The notes: generated by a model not told the origin, from the letters alone. A stretch of 64,000 bases of DNA from Pedobacter borealis DSM 19626 (GCF_000708285.2 NZ_JAUG01000012.1:1-64000); one strand, 5' to 3'. Counted from the first letter of the stretch, positions 35,891-44,735 are shown. Made by a program: numbers and translations.

Positions 35891-36298
35891 ATGATATACA
35901 TCAAGACATTATTAATTCTGTTCATTAGCTCACAATCACTTATAACTGCTAAACCAAACCTATCCTACTTAAAAGGCTATAACGGTAAATATCCAGCCAA
36001 TGTAAAGTTGCTTAGTAACAATCCTCTTAATAAGCGACTTAAGACTCTGTTGAAGAGTAGATATGATTTCCTTATTAAAACTTGGGGACCAGAAACACCA
36101 ATCGAAGTGAAGAAGAATACTTTTATCGCGTGGGGATGCCAACAACATAATTGTAGCAACACGAATTTCACCATAGTTGTAGACTTTACAAAAAATGTTC
36201 TTTATGTTGGCATTCGAGAAGAAGAACAAGTAAAAATCTATTCAGAAGATGGGAGTAAAAACATTGAAGTAATTAACTGGGCAAATAGAACCAACTAA
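35891..36298 (+). CDS. Exported protein with Ivy-like CxxHxC motif
   Basis: The 135-residue product has a signal peptide (MIYIKTLLILFISSQSLITA). Its second half reads IAWGCQQHNCSNTNFTIVVDF, resembling the exposed CKPHDC loop that lets Ivy-type proteins block the active site of C-type lysozyme, followed by a strand of the right length. A periplasmic lysozyme-inhibitor role is inference from this short motif and the matching size. It overlaps the 36300 gene by almost nothing (one base between), so the two are coupled. Confidence 0.5.
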   Translation: MIYIKTLLILFISSQSLITAKPNLSYLKGYNGKYPANVKLLSNNPLNKRLKTLLKSRYDFLIKTWGPETPIEVKKNTFIAWGCQQHNCSNTNFTIVVDFTKNVLYVGIREEEQVKIYSEDGSKNIEVINWANRTN

Positions 36299-36299
36299 T

Positions 36300-36743
36300 A
36301 TGAGCTTAATATTTTATCCCCTATTTGTAGTAGCAGTTATTATATCGTTTTTCATTTTTGGAAAGAAGAGAGTAAATAAAGCTATTGAAGAACCGCCCCT
36401 CATAAACGATGAGCCTTTAATTCCAAAACCAATTAAGCCAGCTTATAACCCTAAATTTAAATGGAGCGTGTTGGTCAAATCTTACAAAGGCACAGTTTTA
36501 GATTTTGAAGATGATGATCTAGGAAAAGTTGGTTATTATATATTTAATAACCATAAATCACAATTAATTCAACGCCAGATAATCGTTTACATAAAGGATA
36601 ACCAAGAAAATAAATATTTGAGAATTATTTCAGATGGAAGTTCAGAATCAATGATTGGAGTAGATCATCCAACTCATGGCCATATTGGCTATTTGAGTTT
36701 TGAAGAAGTAGGAACGCTGATTGACAAGGTAGGTTTCCTATAA
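36300..36743 (+). CDS. Hypothetical membrane-anchored protein, 147 aa
   Basis: One N-terminal hydrophobic segment (LIFYPLFVVAVIISFFIFG) is followed by a basic stretch, a proline-rich spacer (PPLINDEPLIPKPIKPAY) and a small soluble domain. The soluble part may be periplasmic or cytoplasmic. No family is recognised. Its start follows the Ivy-like gene by a single base, and it is the last gene before a ~1-kb gene-free stretch. Confidence 0.65.
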   Translation: MSLIFYPLFVVAVIISFFIFGKKRVNKAIEEPPLINDEPLIPKPIKPAYNPKFKWSVLVKSYKGTVLDFEDDDLGKVGYYIFNNHKSQLIQRQIIVYIKDNQENKYLRIISDGSSESMIGVDHPTHGHIGYLSFEEVGTLIDKVGFL

Positions 36744-36872
36744 AGCAATCCACCAGATCCACAAAACAAATCAATAATCAATGTTAGTAACTAGAATAAT
36801 CTGTGGATTAATATAATTCACCCCAAATTTGCGATGTGAATATTATTCACATAAATTTGTTCTATACAAAAA

Positions 36873-36900
36873 AACCTCGAAGTGTCAGCCTCGAGGTTTT
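36873..36900 (+). terminator. Intrinsic terminator
   Basis: AACCTCGA (36873-36880) pairs with TCGAGGTT (36891-36898), then T. Confidence 0.75.
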
Positions 36901-36982
36901 GATTACTGTTAAACTTGCGATTTAACATTTACTCTGATACTGCTATTCTTGCATGAATAACATTTCTCGGAAACATCCCATT

Positions 36983-37009
36983 CGGAGCATAGAAATATGC
37001 TCCGTTTTT
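36983..37009 (+). terminator. Intrinsic terminator with GAAA tetraloop
   Basis: CGGAGCATA (36983-36991) pairs perfectly with TATGCTCCG (36996-37004) around GAAA, followed by five T. Confidence 0.85.
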
Positions 37010-37429
37010 GTTTCTACTTCAAATTTAGTAATAATAATTAGCGTACTTCCATTTGCGGTAATAATGTTGAAAAGTCGCAAAGAATATTAACATTAGTAAG
37101 GGCTCCACTACATTTATGAACTGCTATTAAACTTACTGAATAAAATAATTCCTTACCCAAGCCTTTCCTCAAAAGGGGTGGCTTAAGAGAGGAAAGCCTC
37201 GGCCTAGTCATTAGTTTGGTGCTGTGGATTCTGTACTTCATTTTTATGAGGGGCAATGCTCTACTTTTCTGTTAGTGATTCTTAGCTAAAGACAGTGGGT
37301 TAAGGTAGGAAGATCGGTATTCGACAAGTCTAATGCCACTTAAAACACACGCCATTGCTTTGCACTGTCATGGTTTTAATTTTGGCAAATCGGTTGCCTC
37401 ATGAATGCTTTCTCTATCTTTATCTAGGA

Positions 37430-37625
37430 TTTTGCTTCGCTTCATCCTGGATAAATCTAATCGCATTCCACTTTTCAGCTCACCTGCGTAATCGAAAATG
37501 CTTCGCTTCGCTTGTGTTAAAACATAGATCGAATCCCGTTGCTTTGCAACTACTGATTCTCACACATTTTCTCAGTTCGCGGTTGGTGAGCACTATCATT
37601 TGCAAATATCTACACGAAGTACTAG
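37430..37625. repeat. Dispersed repeat, copy 1 (pair at 51860-52020)
   Basis: It shares with 51860-52020 an ordered set of identical blocks: GATAAATCTA, AGCTCACCTGCGTAATCGAA, GTGTTAAAACAT, GATCGAATC and TCTCACACATTTTCTCAGTT. One copy lies inside the island and one just outside its right end. Confidence 0.7.
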
Positions 37626-37745
37626 TTTAGTATTAATTAACAGCTCGGAATTCTCAAACGACTTACCGGACACTTATTGATTTAGTTGCAAAGCTTTCAT
37701 AACTGGAGGTTAATTTTATATGCAATTATTTATACAAATGAAAAT

Positions 37746-39545
37746 ATGGCGAAAGCGAAAAAAGCAGATGCAGAAGTCTCGTTGATTTCTGAAAATCCAG
37801 AGGTACAAAAGCCTAGGTTGACCAAATTGATAATAAAAAACTATCGATGTATAGGTTCAACACCAGTAGAAATAGACCTCGACGATATTGTGGTTTTAGT
37901 TGGAGCTAATAATGTTGGTAAGAGCTCGATATTAAAAGCTTACGAACTAGTCATGTCTCAAGGCTCTGCAAAAGCAGATTTAAAGCTTGAAGATTTTCCT
38001 AATAATGCTGTTGACGAAGATAATCTGCCTGAAATAGAATTACATACTATAGTATATGATAACAGTCCAGGCGATAGGTGGATACAGATATTAGAAAATG
38101 GGGAACTGCTTGTAAAGGAAAGATGGATATGGAATGGCGAAGGTAAGCCAAAACGTGAGGGTTGGGAAGTAGCAACTAATTCGTGGAGCGAAAATGTTCC
38201 TTGGGGAGCTCCTAACGTAGCAAATGCTAGACGCCCTGAGCCACATAGGGTTGATGCCTTTGACTCCCCAGAAGAACAGGCAAAGGCAATAAAAAAGTTG
38301 TTGATGCAAGCACTTACAGATAGAGTGAAAAACTTAAAGGCACAAAATAATGCTGATGGAGAAGAAGAAAATGATTATAAAAAGCTGATAACTAAAGTTA
38401 AAGAGTTACAGAAAAAAATAGTAGAGGAAGCTCAAGAACAAATAGATGCAGTTAATAAAGAACTGACAGGTTTAATTTCAAAAGTATTTCCAAACTATAA
38501 AATTGATTTTGATGCGAAACCAGAAGATGACTTAGATAGTGTTATCAATTTATTTAAGGCAGATACCCAATTGTTGATGGGACCAGCTGATGGATTTTTA
38601 AGTACTGTTGATAGACAGGGAAGCGGTGCGAGAAGGACTCTACTTTGGACTGCTATAAAATTCATATCCGAAAATAATCAAAAGGGAAAAGACGATGGAG
38701 CTTTGGTTAGGCCTCACTTGCTTCTCATTGATGAACCTGAACTTTGCCTTCATCCAAATGCGATAAGGGAAGCTTGTAACGTATTGTATGATTTACCTAA
38801 TGCTGGTAATTGGCAAGTAATGGTTACAACTCATTCTCCCATATTTATCGATTTTTCAAAAGATAATACTACAATTGTTAAGGTTGAAAAAGTTGCGGAT
38901 GGACAAATAAGAGGCACTACAGTATTTCGCCCAGATAAAGTTCAGCTTGATGAGGATGATAAGCGAAATCTAAAGCTGTTAAATATCTGCGACCCTTATG
39001 TAGCGGAATTCTTTTTTGGAGGTAAAGTGATAGTTGTCGAGGGCGATACTGAGTATACTGCATTCAATTATATCAAGAAACAAAAGCCTGATGATTATAA
39101 GGACATAAACATTATAAGAGCGAGAGGAAAAGCCACTATTGTATCGCTTATAAAAATATTGAATCACTTCGGTTCGAACTATTCAGTCCTACATGATAGC
39201 GATACTCCAAGAATAACTACCAAGAAAGGAAAAGAAATGGCTAATCCTGCTTGGGGCAATAACCCGAATATATTAGCAGCGATTAATTCAAAACCAATGG
39301 TAACAGCAGCAAGATTATTGGCATCTCTCCCTAATTTTGAAGAGGCTTATTTTGGAGAAATTGCTTTGGAAGAAAAACCTTATAATGCTTTAAAAACACT
39401 GGAAGATAATGAAGGTATGTTCAACACGATTGAAGCCTTATTAAAAGCTCTTATTGATTTTGCCTCTCCAATTCCGGCTAACTGTGCAGAGTGGGGAACG
39501 ATAGAAGGGCTCCAAGAAAAACTAACAGCTGTATTGGAGGCTTAA
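37746..39545 (+). CDS. OLD-family ATPase with TOPRIM nuclease domain
   Basis: From ATG 37746 the ~599-residue protein has an ABC-type ATPase: LIIKNYRCIG, Walker A GANNVGKSS (53-61), a coiled-coil insertion (about 185-240), the SGARRTLLW signature region, and Walker B LLLIDEPELCLHPNA (about 326-340), with the switch His in VTTHSPIFID. This is followed by a TOPRIM domain (VIVVEGDTEYTAF, about 428-440, and LHDSD about 482). OLD nucleases act in anti-phage defence (for example Gabija GajA). No UvrD/GajB helicase is adjacent; a HEPN-like gene follows after 243 bases, so a different two-gene system is possible. Confidence 0.88.
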   Translation: MAKAKKADAEVSLISENPEVQKPRLTKLIIKNYRCIGSTPVEIDLDDIVVLVGANNVGKSSILKAYELVMSQGSAKADLKLEDFPNNAVDEDNLPEIELHTIVYDNSPGDRWIQILENGELLVKERWIWNGEGKPKREGWEVATNSWSENVPWGAPNVANARRPEPHRVDAFDSPEEQAKAIKKLLMQALTDRVKNLKAQNNADGEEENDYKKLITKVKELQKKIVEEAQEQIDAVNKELTGLISKVFPNYKIDFDAKPEDDLDSVINLFKADTQLLMGPADGFLSTVDRQGSGARRTLLWTAIKFISENNQKGKDDGALVRPHLLLIDEPELCLHPNAIREACNVLYDLPNAGNWQVMVTTHSPIFIDFSKDNTTIVKVEKVADGQIRGTTVFRPDKVQLDEDDKRNLKLLNICDPYVAEFFFGGKVIVVEGDTEYTAFNYIKKQKPDDYKDINIIRARGKATIVSLIKILNHFGSNYSVLHDSDTPRITTKKGKEMANPAWGNNPNILAAINSKPMVTAARLLASLPNFEEAYFGEIALEEKPYNALKTLEDNEGMFNTIEALLKALIDFASPIPANCAEWGTIEGLQEKLTAVLEA

Positions 39546-39788
39546 AATCATCAAATACTAATTTAGAAAGATGTATGAAAATGAAATTTACATTCAAGTA
39601 AACTCTGTGAAACTTATCTTTACAAGTTTAAATCTCTTTTAAAGTTAGATTTAATATTTGCCCATATTAAATTAGCTAGGAAAAGACAAGGTTATTAATC
39701 GTCATATGAACGTTGCCTTTAAAGTATTGGAACACTCAAACGATTTTAAATAGAGTACAGGCCAACCAAGAAATGACAATTTTAAAAA

Positions 39789-40304
39789 ATGCAAATGGGA
39801 GAAACTTTTGTTAGAATGCCAGCTAATCGAGATGAAGTAAATTTGTACACTTCCCTAGGAGAGGCTTTGATGAAAACTCAGGTAGTTGAACAGGCTTTGA
39901 GCCATTCAATTACTCTTAAAATGAACCCAAACGAGACAAAGGAACGAGCTGATGAATTTTTACAACAAAAACAACGGTATACTTTAGGGCAGGCTATTAA
40001 ACTTGCGGTTAAAGAAAAATTGTATAGTCAACCAATACAAAGTGAATTAGACGCTTTTCTAGAACAAAGAAATTGGTTAGTTCATAATGTTATCTGTGGA
40101 AACGAAGAGGATTTTAATACGGGACTTATAAAAAATGAGTTGCTTGATAAAATCCACTCTATTGCGGACAAAGCTGCAATTATTCATCGTTCCATAGAGT
40201 ATGATTTGATAGGTTTTTGTGAGTCTAAAGGGAAAGATATGTCAAAAATTAGAACGGTATTGGAATTGCAAGACCAAGGAATGAGAATTCGAACGAAATC
40301 TTGA
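39789..40304 (+). CDS. HEPN-like protein next to the OLD nuclease
   Basis: The 171-residue helical protein contains LEQRNWLVHNV, with Arg 94 and His 99 forming the R-x4-H motif of HEPN ribonucleases, with Asn directly after Arg as in many active members. It has no signal or membrane segment. HEPN proteins are common toxins or effectors in defence systems. Its position after the OLD gene, in the same direction and inside the same R2-R3 block, suggests a functional pair, but the 243-base gap leaves room for independent expression. Confidence 0.6.
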   Translation: MQMGETFVRMPANRDEVNLYTSLGEALMKTQVVEQALSHSITLKMNPNETKERADEFLQQKQRYTLGQAIKLAVKEKLYSQPIQSELDAFLEQRNWLVHNVICGNEEDFNTGLIKNELLDKIHSIADKAAIIHRSIEYDLIGFCESKGKDMSKIRTVLELQDQGMRIRTKS

Positions 40305-40363
40305 TTTTGTTTTATAAACTCCTACCTTATAAACACAACATCCGCAGTTAACATTTTTAAAGC

Positions 40364-40420
40364 ATATCCAAAACTGATCTCTCCCCCTTAAAGATAGGTT
40401 AAGTAAAAAATCTTGGATAT
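40364..40420 (+). repeat. Island palindrome R3 (~59-bp family)
   Basis: ATATCCAAAA (from 40364) faces TCTTGGATAT (to 40420), centre CCCCCTTAAAGATAGG. It lies 60 bases after the HEPN-like stop. Confidence 0.85.
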
Positions 40421-40441
40421 TGACATGATAAGTTGATTAAC

Positions 40442-40471
40442 TTGCAATCATCGCCCATTCTGTTATCTTTG
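40442..40471 (+). promoter_or_regulatory. Promoter of 40506 gene
   Basis: TTG at 40442-40444 and TATCTTTG at 40464-40471 are 19 bases apart, an excellent Bacteroidota match. The ATG follows at 40506. Confidence 0.75.
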
Positions 40472-40505
40472 CTTTCCTAAATCTCTCTTGTAAAGTTAAC
40501 GCTCA

Positions 40506-40955
40506 ATGAAACGACACACCTTATCTTTAAAGGCAACTTTAGCAATTATGATTATGCTGACAGTCTCGGTCATAACATTCGCACAAAAGCCAACCTCCCA
40601 ACACTTGATTTTCAAAGGCGTACCGATAACTGGCACCTTGATAGATTATGTATTTAAGATGAAACAGAATGGTTTCAGCCACATCGCAACTAAAGATGGG
40701 ACAGCGATCCTCCAAGGAGATTTCGCAGGTTATAAGAATTGTGTAGTTGGGGTTTCAACGCTTAAGCAAAAAGACTTGGTCTATCAAATAGCTGTTGCCT
40801 TTCCAGACAGAGAAACATGGTCAACACTATACGAAAATTACAGTAGTCTGAAAGAGTTGCTGACAGAGAAGTATGGGAAACCAAGTACCGAAGTTGAAAA
40901 GTTTGATGACGAGGGTGAGGATGATCATGGTAAAATGTATCAAGTTCAGCGCTGA
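40506..40955 (+). CDS. Exported hypothetical protein, probably C-terminally truncated
   Basis: A 149-residue product has a signal peptide (LKATLAIMIMLTVSVITFAQ) and a domain with the recurring pattern W..LYENYSSLKELLTEKYGKPS. This is found in a group of small exported Bacteroidota proteins that I know only as hypothetical, and which usually run on after this point. Here the frame ends abruptly (KMYQVQR) beside an attC-like half site (41004-41010). The tail is therefore probably lost to recombination, with its real promoter still present upstream. Function unknown. Confidence 0.65.
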   Translation: MKRHTLSLKATLAIMIMLTVSVITFAQKPTSQHLIFKGVPITGTLIDYVFKMKQNGFSHIATKDGTAILQGDFAGYKNCVVGVSTLKQKDLVYQIAVAFPDRETWSTLYENYSSLKELLTEKYGKPSTEVEKFDDEGEDDHGKMYQVQR

Positions 40956-41003
40956 TAGACAGTTTTCGTCTCCGAAATCGCCAACTTCTTGTAGCTGCAA
41001 ACC

Positions 41004-41010
41004 GTTAGCA
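41004..41010 (+). other. attC R' half site before the caspase cassette
   Basis: GTTAGCA at 41004-41010 within AACCGTTAGCA, 26 bases before ATG 41036. The expected partner TGCTAAC is not found upstream, so only the 3' half remains. Confidence 0.55.
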
Positions 41011-41035
41011 GTAATAATTAAGACAAATAACCAAT

Positions 41036-42472
41036 ATGAATTTAGCAATAGTAATAAGTGTAAGTGAATACATCGACACTAGGAATAATTTACCTGGTTG
41101 CAGGAAAGATGCAGACTGCATAAATAGTATTTTAAATAAAACTGGTAAGTTTGACGAAATACTTTTCATAAATGAAAAACTTTCTAGTGGAAAGGTTAAG
41201 GAAAAACTTACTGCTTTTATTTCTGAACATAAGAGTAAAAAAATAGAAGAATTATTTTTTTACTATACAGGACATGGTGAATTTCAAAATGAAGAATTTT
41301 ATTATCTTTTATCGGACTATAGTCAAGACAAGAAAAATCAAACAACTTTACAAAATGAAGAAGTAGATAGTCTATTTAGGACCTTAAATCCTGAGCTTGT
41401 TATTAAAGTTATAGACGCATGTCAATCTGGGAAAGCATATATTAAAGAAGCTGGCGCTATCACAAAATACTTTCAAAAGACAATAGACAGATTTGATAGG
41501 TGTTATTTTCTAAATTCTTCACTAAAAGACCAAAGTTCATTTCAAACAGATGAAATAAGCGATTTCACCTTAAGCTTTATTAATTCTATAAAGGAGCATG
41601 ACACCAGTGAAATTAGATACAAAGACATTATGGATTTTATCTCTGATGCTTTTGAAAAGAACACCTCACAAACCCCATTTTTTGTCGTTCAAGCCGACTA
41701 CACTGAGAAATTTTGTATCATAAGCAAAGCTTTAAAAGAATATTTAAATACTCTTGATACGACATTAACTGAGGAAACAGAAAATAAAGCAGTTGAAATT
41801 TCTTTATTAGAAAAGATAAAGAGACAAGCTTCAGAGTATTTCACGAAAGAACAAGCAATTGCAATCATAAATAAGTTAAAAGGGAAATTGAGTGAATACA
41901 AACTACCTGATGGTTTAAATGAGATCTACGACATAGCAATAACATTTCAGGAAAATTATGATGGCATTGTAAACAAGAATGCGATAGGAAAATGGCTTGA
42001 TGACAATCTACACGAGTATTTTGCAAAATCAAGTCATACAAGAGAGAGAAAGGATAGATACACAAATATTTTGGGCGGTCTACAGGCAGCATCTTTCTTG
42101 AGTCGAATAGGTGACGACACAGAATATGAATGGGTACGAAACGGTTTTGAACTCGAGGTTGAAGTGCCATTTAAAACAATAATATTTACCTTGAACTCAA
42201 AATTTCCAAACATCGAGAGCTACACCGCTAGAGTAGTTTATCTACTATCTAAAAAGCAGATTCGGTTCTTTTATTTTATAACAAATTTTGAAACCAAGAA
42301 TTGGGATGAAAGGAAACTAAATACGAAAATAGAGTGGTTGACCTCCGAGTATCCTTTAAAAGATGAAGAAAAAATCATTGAAGGATTAAATAAAATATTT
42401 GCGCAACTCACAGACAAGGTAAAAAAAGAAATAGAAGAAAAATTTGCTAATAAAGAAGGATCGAAAGAATAA
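41036..42472 (+). CDS. Caspase-like (peptidase C14) protein, gene-cassette cargo
   Basis: The N-terminal 215 residues form a caspase/metacaspase-like protease: AIVISVSEYIDTRNNLPGCRKDA, FFYYTGHGEF with catalytic His 80, and VIKVIDACQSG with catalytic Cys 129. The remaining ~260 residues are helical, then a beta-rich unit, with no recognised effector domain; they may sense or bind a partner. Bacterial caspase-like proteases act in abortive infection and as effector proteases in several defence systems. The start lies 26 bases after an attC half site and the stop eight bases before a complete attC, so it is a gene cassette. Confidence 0.88.
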   Translation: MNLAIVISVSEYIDTRNNLPGCRKDADCINSILNKTGKFDEILFINEKLSSGKVKEKLTAFISEHKSKKIEELFFYYTGHGEFQNEEFYYLLSDYSQDKKNQTTLQNEEVDSLFRTLNPELVIKVIDACQSGKAYIKEAGAITKYFQKTIDRFDRCYFLNSSLKDQSSFQTDEISDFTLSFINSIKEHDTSEIRYKDIMDFISDAFEKNTSQTPFFVVQADYTEKFCIISKALKEYLNTLDTTLTEETENKAVEISLLEKIKRQASEYFTKEQAIAIINKLKGKLSEYKLPDGLNEIYDIAITFQENYDGIVNKNAIGKWLDDNLHEYFAKSSHTRERKDRYTNILGGLQAASFLSRIGDDTEYEWVRNGFELEVEVPFKTIIFTLNSKFPNIESYTARVVYLLSKKQIRFFYFITNFETKNWDERKLNTKIEWLTSEYPLKDEEKIIEGLNKIFAQLTDKVKKEIEEKFANKEGSKE

Positions 42473-42479
42473 TTACTAC

Positions 42480-42611
42480 TGCTAACAGCAGCTACCCAAA
42501 AGGTGGGGTTTTGTGTTCCAAAAAGAGATTTGTGGTTAATCAAACTTTAGTTTTTCAAATCAAGTTTTATGGTGAATGTCCCGCCCTTCGGGTAGCTGTA
42601 AAACGTTAGTG
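42480..42611 (+). other. Complete attC-like site (132 bp) after the caspase gene
   Basis: R'' TGCTAAC (42480-42486) and R' GTTAGTG (42605-42611) flank arms CAGCTACCC (42489-42497) and GGGTAGCTG (42590-42598), perfectly complementary, followed by AAGGTGGGG opposite CCCGCCCTT. This is the fold-back of an integron attC. Confidence 0.75.
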
Positions 42612-42634
42612 GCATTATACAGACGACACTCCAA

Positions 42635-43159
42635 ATGAAGACACTATACAAAATATTAGGACTTGCGATTATTGACTTTGGATTGATTTAGCTATGGGTT
42701 TATGAAATGGACCCAGACCCAAGTGTTTCAATTGGAATTATTCATTTAGTCCCTTTAGTTTTTATTTCTAATCTAATAATAGCGGGCATGTTATTCTTTG
42801 TAAAAAAAAGAAAGAGTACTCGAGAGTATTTCTTGTGAACTCTTTACAGCATCAATTATAATGTTTTACCTATTTGTGAAAGGAATTAATCGAGATCAAA
42901 ACAAAAGATTAGAAAGTTGGACATTTAAGAAAACCGACACAATATTTTCGTTGATAAGGTGGAAAGAAACAAATGAATTTAGCATGAGCTACAGCTTAAA
43001 CCCCAGTTCTCCTGGGGCTTTTTAGACGGACAATGTGAGAACAAAAATGGCAAATGGCTTTTACGAATGGACTCTACGACAATGCGAATTGACAATGATA
43101 ATTTAATTGGTTTCAGAAATTTGACAGACACCATAAAGATGACGAAAGAGGAACGATAA
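42635..43159 (+). pseudogene. Decayed small membrane-protein cassette
   Basis: Starting at ATG 42635, 24 bases after the attC R', the reading MKTLYKILGLAIIDFGLI meets TAG at codon 19. It then continues LWVYEMDPDPSVSIGIIHLVPLV and IIAGMLFFVKKRK. A shift near 42836 restores ELFTASIIMFYLFVKG, and another near 43020 restores GQCENKNGKWLLRMDS to a stop at 43157. The whole would be a ~170-residue protein with about three membrane helices. One stop and two shifts make it non-functional. A CCCCAG/CTGGGG hairpin with T run at 43001-43022 lies inside it. Confidence 0.7.
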
Positions 43160-43181
43160 AAACGTCATATAAGCCTTGTCT

Positions 43182-43493
43182 TTAGCTTAGGGGACTTTTC
43201 ATCAAACGTTTTGAGTCGTTTTGAATGTCTTCCCATTTATAAAGTATTTTTCTGCCAATACGTCGGGCAGGAAACAGACCTTCTTTTGTTCTATTACCGA
43301 GGGTTACTAATGAAATGTCTAATAATTCCGCTAATTCCTTACGGTTTAAATATGCCTTATTTGGTTGAAGCTTTTCCTGAGCATCATTCAATAATTTGCT
43401 TACTTCATTTTTTACCGCTTCTTGAACATAAGACTGAATTAAAGCCCTAAACTCATCTTCATCAAAGCTAGTTGTTATAATTGTTTTAGGCAT
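43182..43493 (-). CDS. Excisionase-like helix-turn-helix protein
   Basis: A 103-residue protein has a charged N-terminal helix (DEFRALIQSYVQEAVKNEVSKLL) and a C-terminal MerR/excisionase-type HTH: YLNRKELAELLDISLVTLGNRTKEGLFPARRIGRKILYKWEDI. Such proteins bind arm sites of tyrosine recombinases or regulate mobile elements. It is the only gene of the island on the minus strand, convergent with the decayed membrane gene. A role in excision with the integrase at 28979 is inferred from family and location. Confidence 0.85.
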   Translation of the reverse strand: MPKTIITTSFDEDEFRALIQSYVQEAVKNEVSKLLNDAQEKLQPNKAYLNRKELAELLDISLVTLGNRTKEGLFPARRIGRKILYKWEDIQNDSKRLMKSPLS

Positions 43494-44222
43494 GCTATTA
43501 CATTTTAATTTTAATATCTGTAGTGAAAAAAATAGTATTTTGAATACTATATTAATTCCTATTTTCAGGATAATAGGATAAAAAGTTATAACGAAAATAT
43601 AAGATAAGCATTATCCATCCCGTTAAAAATATAGTGAGTTGATATTGTTTTCTTATTGACGTTAGCTTTTATGAAATGTAAGCAAAATATCAAAGGAAAC
43701 TATCTGCCTTATAAATACAGAAGTATTAAGCTGCCATCACCAACTAATTCCCACATATATACACTTCAGTTCATTAAAACACTTCCAAACATGCTATTTT
43801 AGGGTAAACTTTTTTTACTCTATATATACCCCCTTCTAATATTTTTGGATTTTACACTTCTATTGCCTGTAACTGCATTTAAAAAGGTTTATTCTATGTA
43901 AAGTATATATGAAACAAGGATTTAAGTTTAGAACTATCTATAGCTCATTTTTTAGTTAAAGGATAATAAGCTAACATCATAATATCCAAAAATAAAACCT
44001 TCCTCTTAAAAGAAGGAAATAGATTAAAAATTGGATATTGAGAAGTAAGGGTGGTAGTATCTATACAATAACACACAAATTTAAGCTTGTCCTCCCAATA
44101 CGGATTAAGGAACTACGGCATAAACGCTCATGTAGCCTTCACACTATCCATTTATTCCGTTCCTCCTTTACTTAATTGGTTTGAAAGCTTGGTACATGTG
44201 CCATATTTAAATAGATACAACT
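43494..44222. other. Gene-free stretch containing palindrome R4
   Basis: About 730 bases without a convincing gene. It is A/T-rich, with the excisionase promoter at the left, palindrome R4 at 43981-44039, and the leader of the RadC gene at the right. Confidence 0.6.
43981..44039 (+). repeat. Island palindrome R4 (~59-bp family)
   Basis: AATATCC (43981-43987) faces GGATATT (44033-44039); centre CTTCCTCTTAAAAGAAGGAA itself forms an inner hairpin. Confidence 0.9.
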
Positions 44223-44684
44223 ATGGTACAAGAAACACAGATTTACAAAGTAGCGGAAGTACAAGTAAGCTACAAACCAGATTATAAACCATCTGATAGA
44301 CCTAAAATCACCTCATCTAAGCAGGCTTATGAGTTGTTGACACAGCAATGGGACTTAGGCAAAATAGAGCTCTTAGAACAAAGCAAAATGATTCTATTGA
44401 ATAGAGAAAACAGGGTTCTAGGAATTGTAGACATATCTACAGGTGGAGTAAGTGGGACAATCCTTGATCCTAAAATTATATTTTCAATAGCTTTAAAAGC
44501 GAATACTTCATCTCTAATAATATCACATAACCATCCTAGTGGCAATTTAAAACCTAGTCATGCAGATATTAGATTGACCAATCAGTTAAAAGAAGGTGGT
44601 AAACTATTAGAGATTGTAGTCTGGGATCACCTGATAATCTCGAATGATAGTTATTACAGCTTTGCAGATGATGGAATGATGTAA
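44223..44684 (+). CDS. RadC/JAB-domain DNA-associated metalloprotein
   Basis: The 153-residue protein carries the JAMM metal motif HNHPSGNLKPSHAD (His 102, His 104, Asp 115), preceded by SKMILLNRENRVLGIVDISTGG, the typical RadC strand-turn region. The N-terminal helix-hairpin-helix of chromosomal RadC is absent. Short RadC proteins of this kind are common on Bacteroidota mobile elements; their role is unproven, with a DNA-processing or plasmid-maintenance part likely. It is the only gene between palindromes R4 and R5. Confidence 0.9.
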   Translation: MVQETQIYKVAEVQVSYKPDYKPSDRPKITSSKQAYELLTQQWDLGKIELLEQSKMILLNRENRVLGIVDISTGGVSGTILDPKIIFSIALKANTSSLIISHNHPSGNLKPSHADIRLTNQLKEGGKLLEIVVWDHLIISNDSYYSFADDGMM

Positions 44685-44685
44685 A

Positions 44686-44718
44686 ATTAGCTTGGGTTAA
44701 TCACCCAGGCTAATTTTT
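44686..44718 (+). terminator. Intrinsic terminator after radC-like gene
   Basis: AATTAGCTTGGGT (44685-44697) pairs with ACCCAGGCTAATT (44703-44715) with one mismatch, then T residues. Confidence 0.8.
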
Positions 44719-44735
44719 AAAAATCTATTGAAAGA

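Larger units (their letters stand above)
36744..37745. other. 1-kb gene-free stretch with two terminators and a repeat copy
   Basis: No convincing gene. It holds terminators at 36873-36900 and 36983-37009, a TTTTATGAGGGGCAA half-repeat (about 37240-37257), and at about 37430-37625 a ~180-bp segment (core CAGCTCACCTGCGTAATCGA ... CTCACACATTTTCTCAGTTCG, cited in parts) that recurs at about 51860-52020. A GGAGGT-like stretch at 37703-37708 lies before the OLD gene. Confidence 0.6.

Noticed and set aside
37746-40304. Gabija system
   Set aside because: The OLD-family protein has no adjacent UvrD/GajB helicase.
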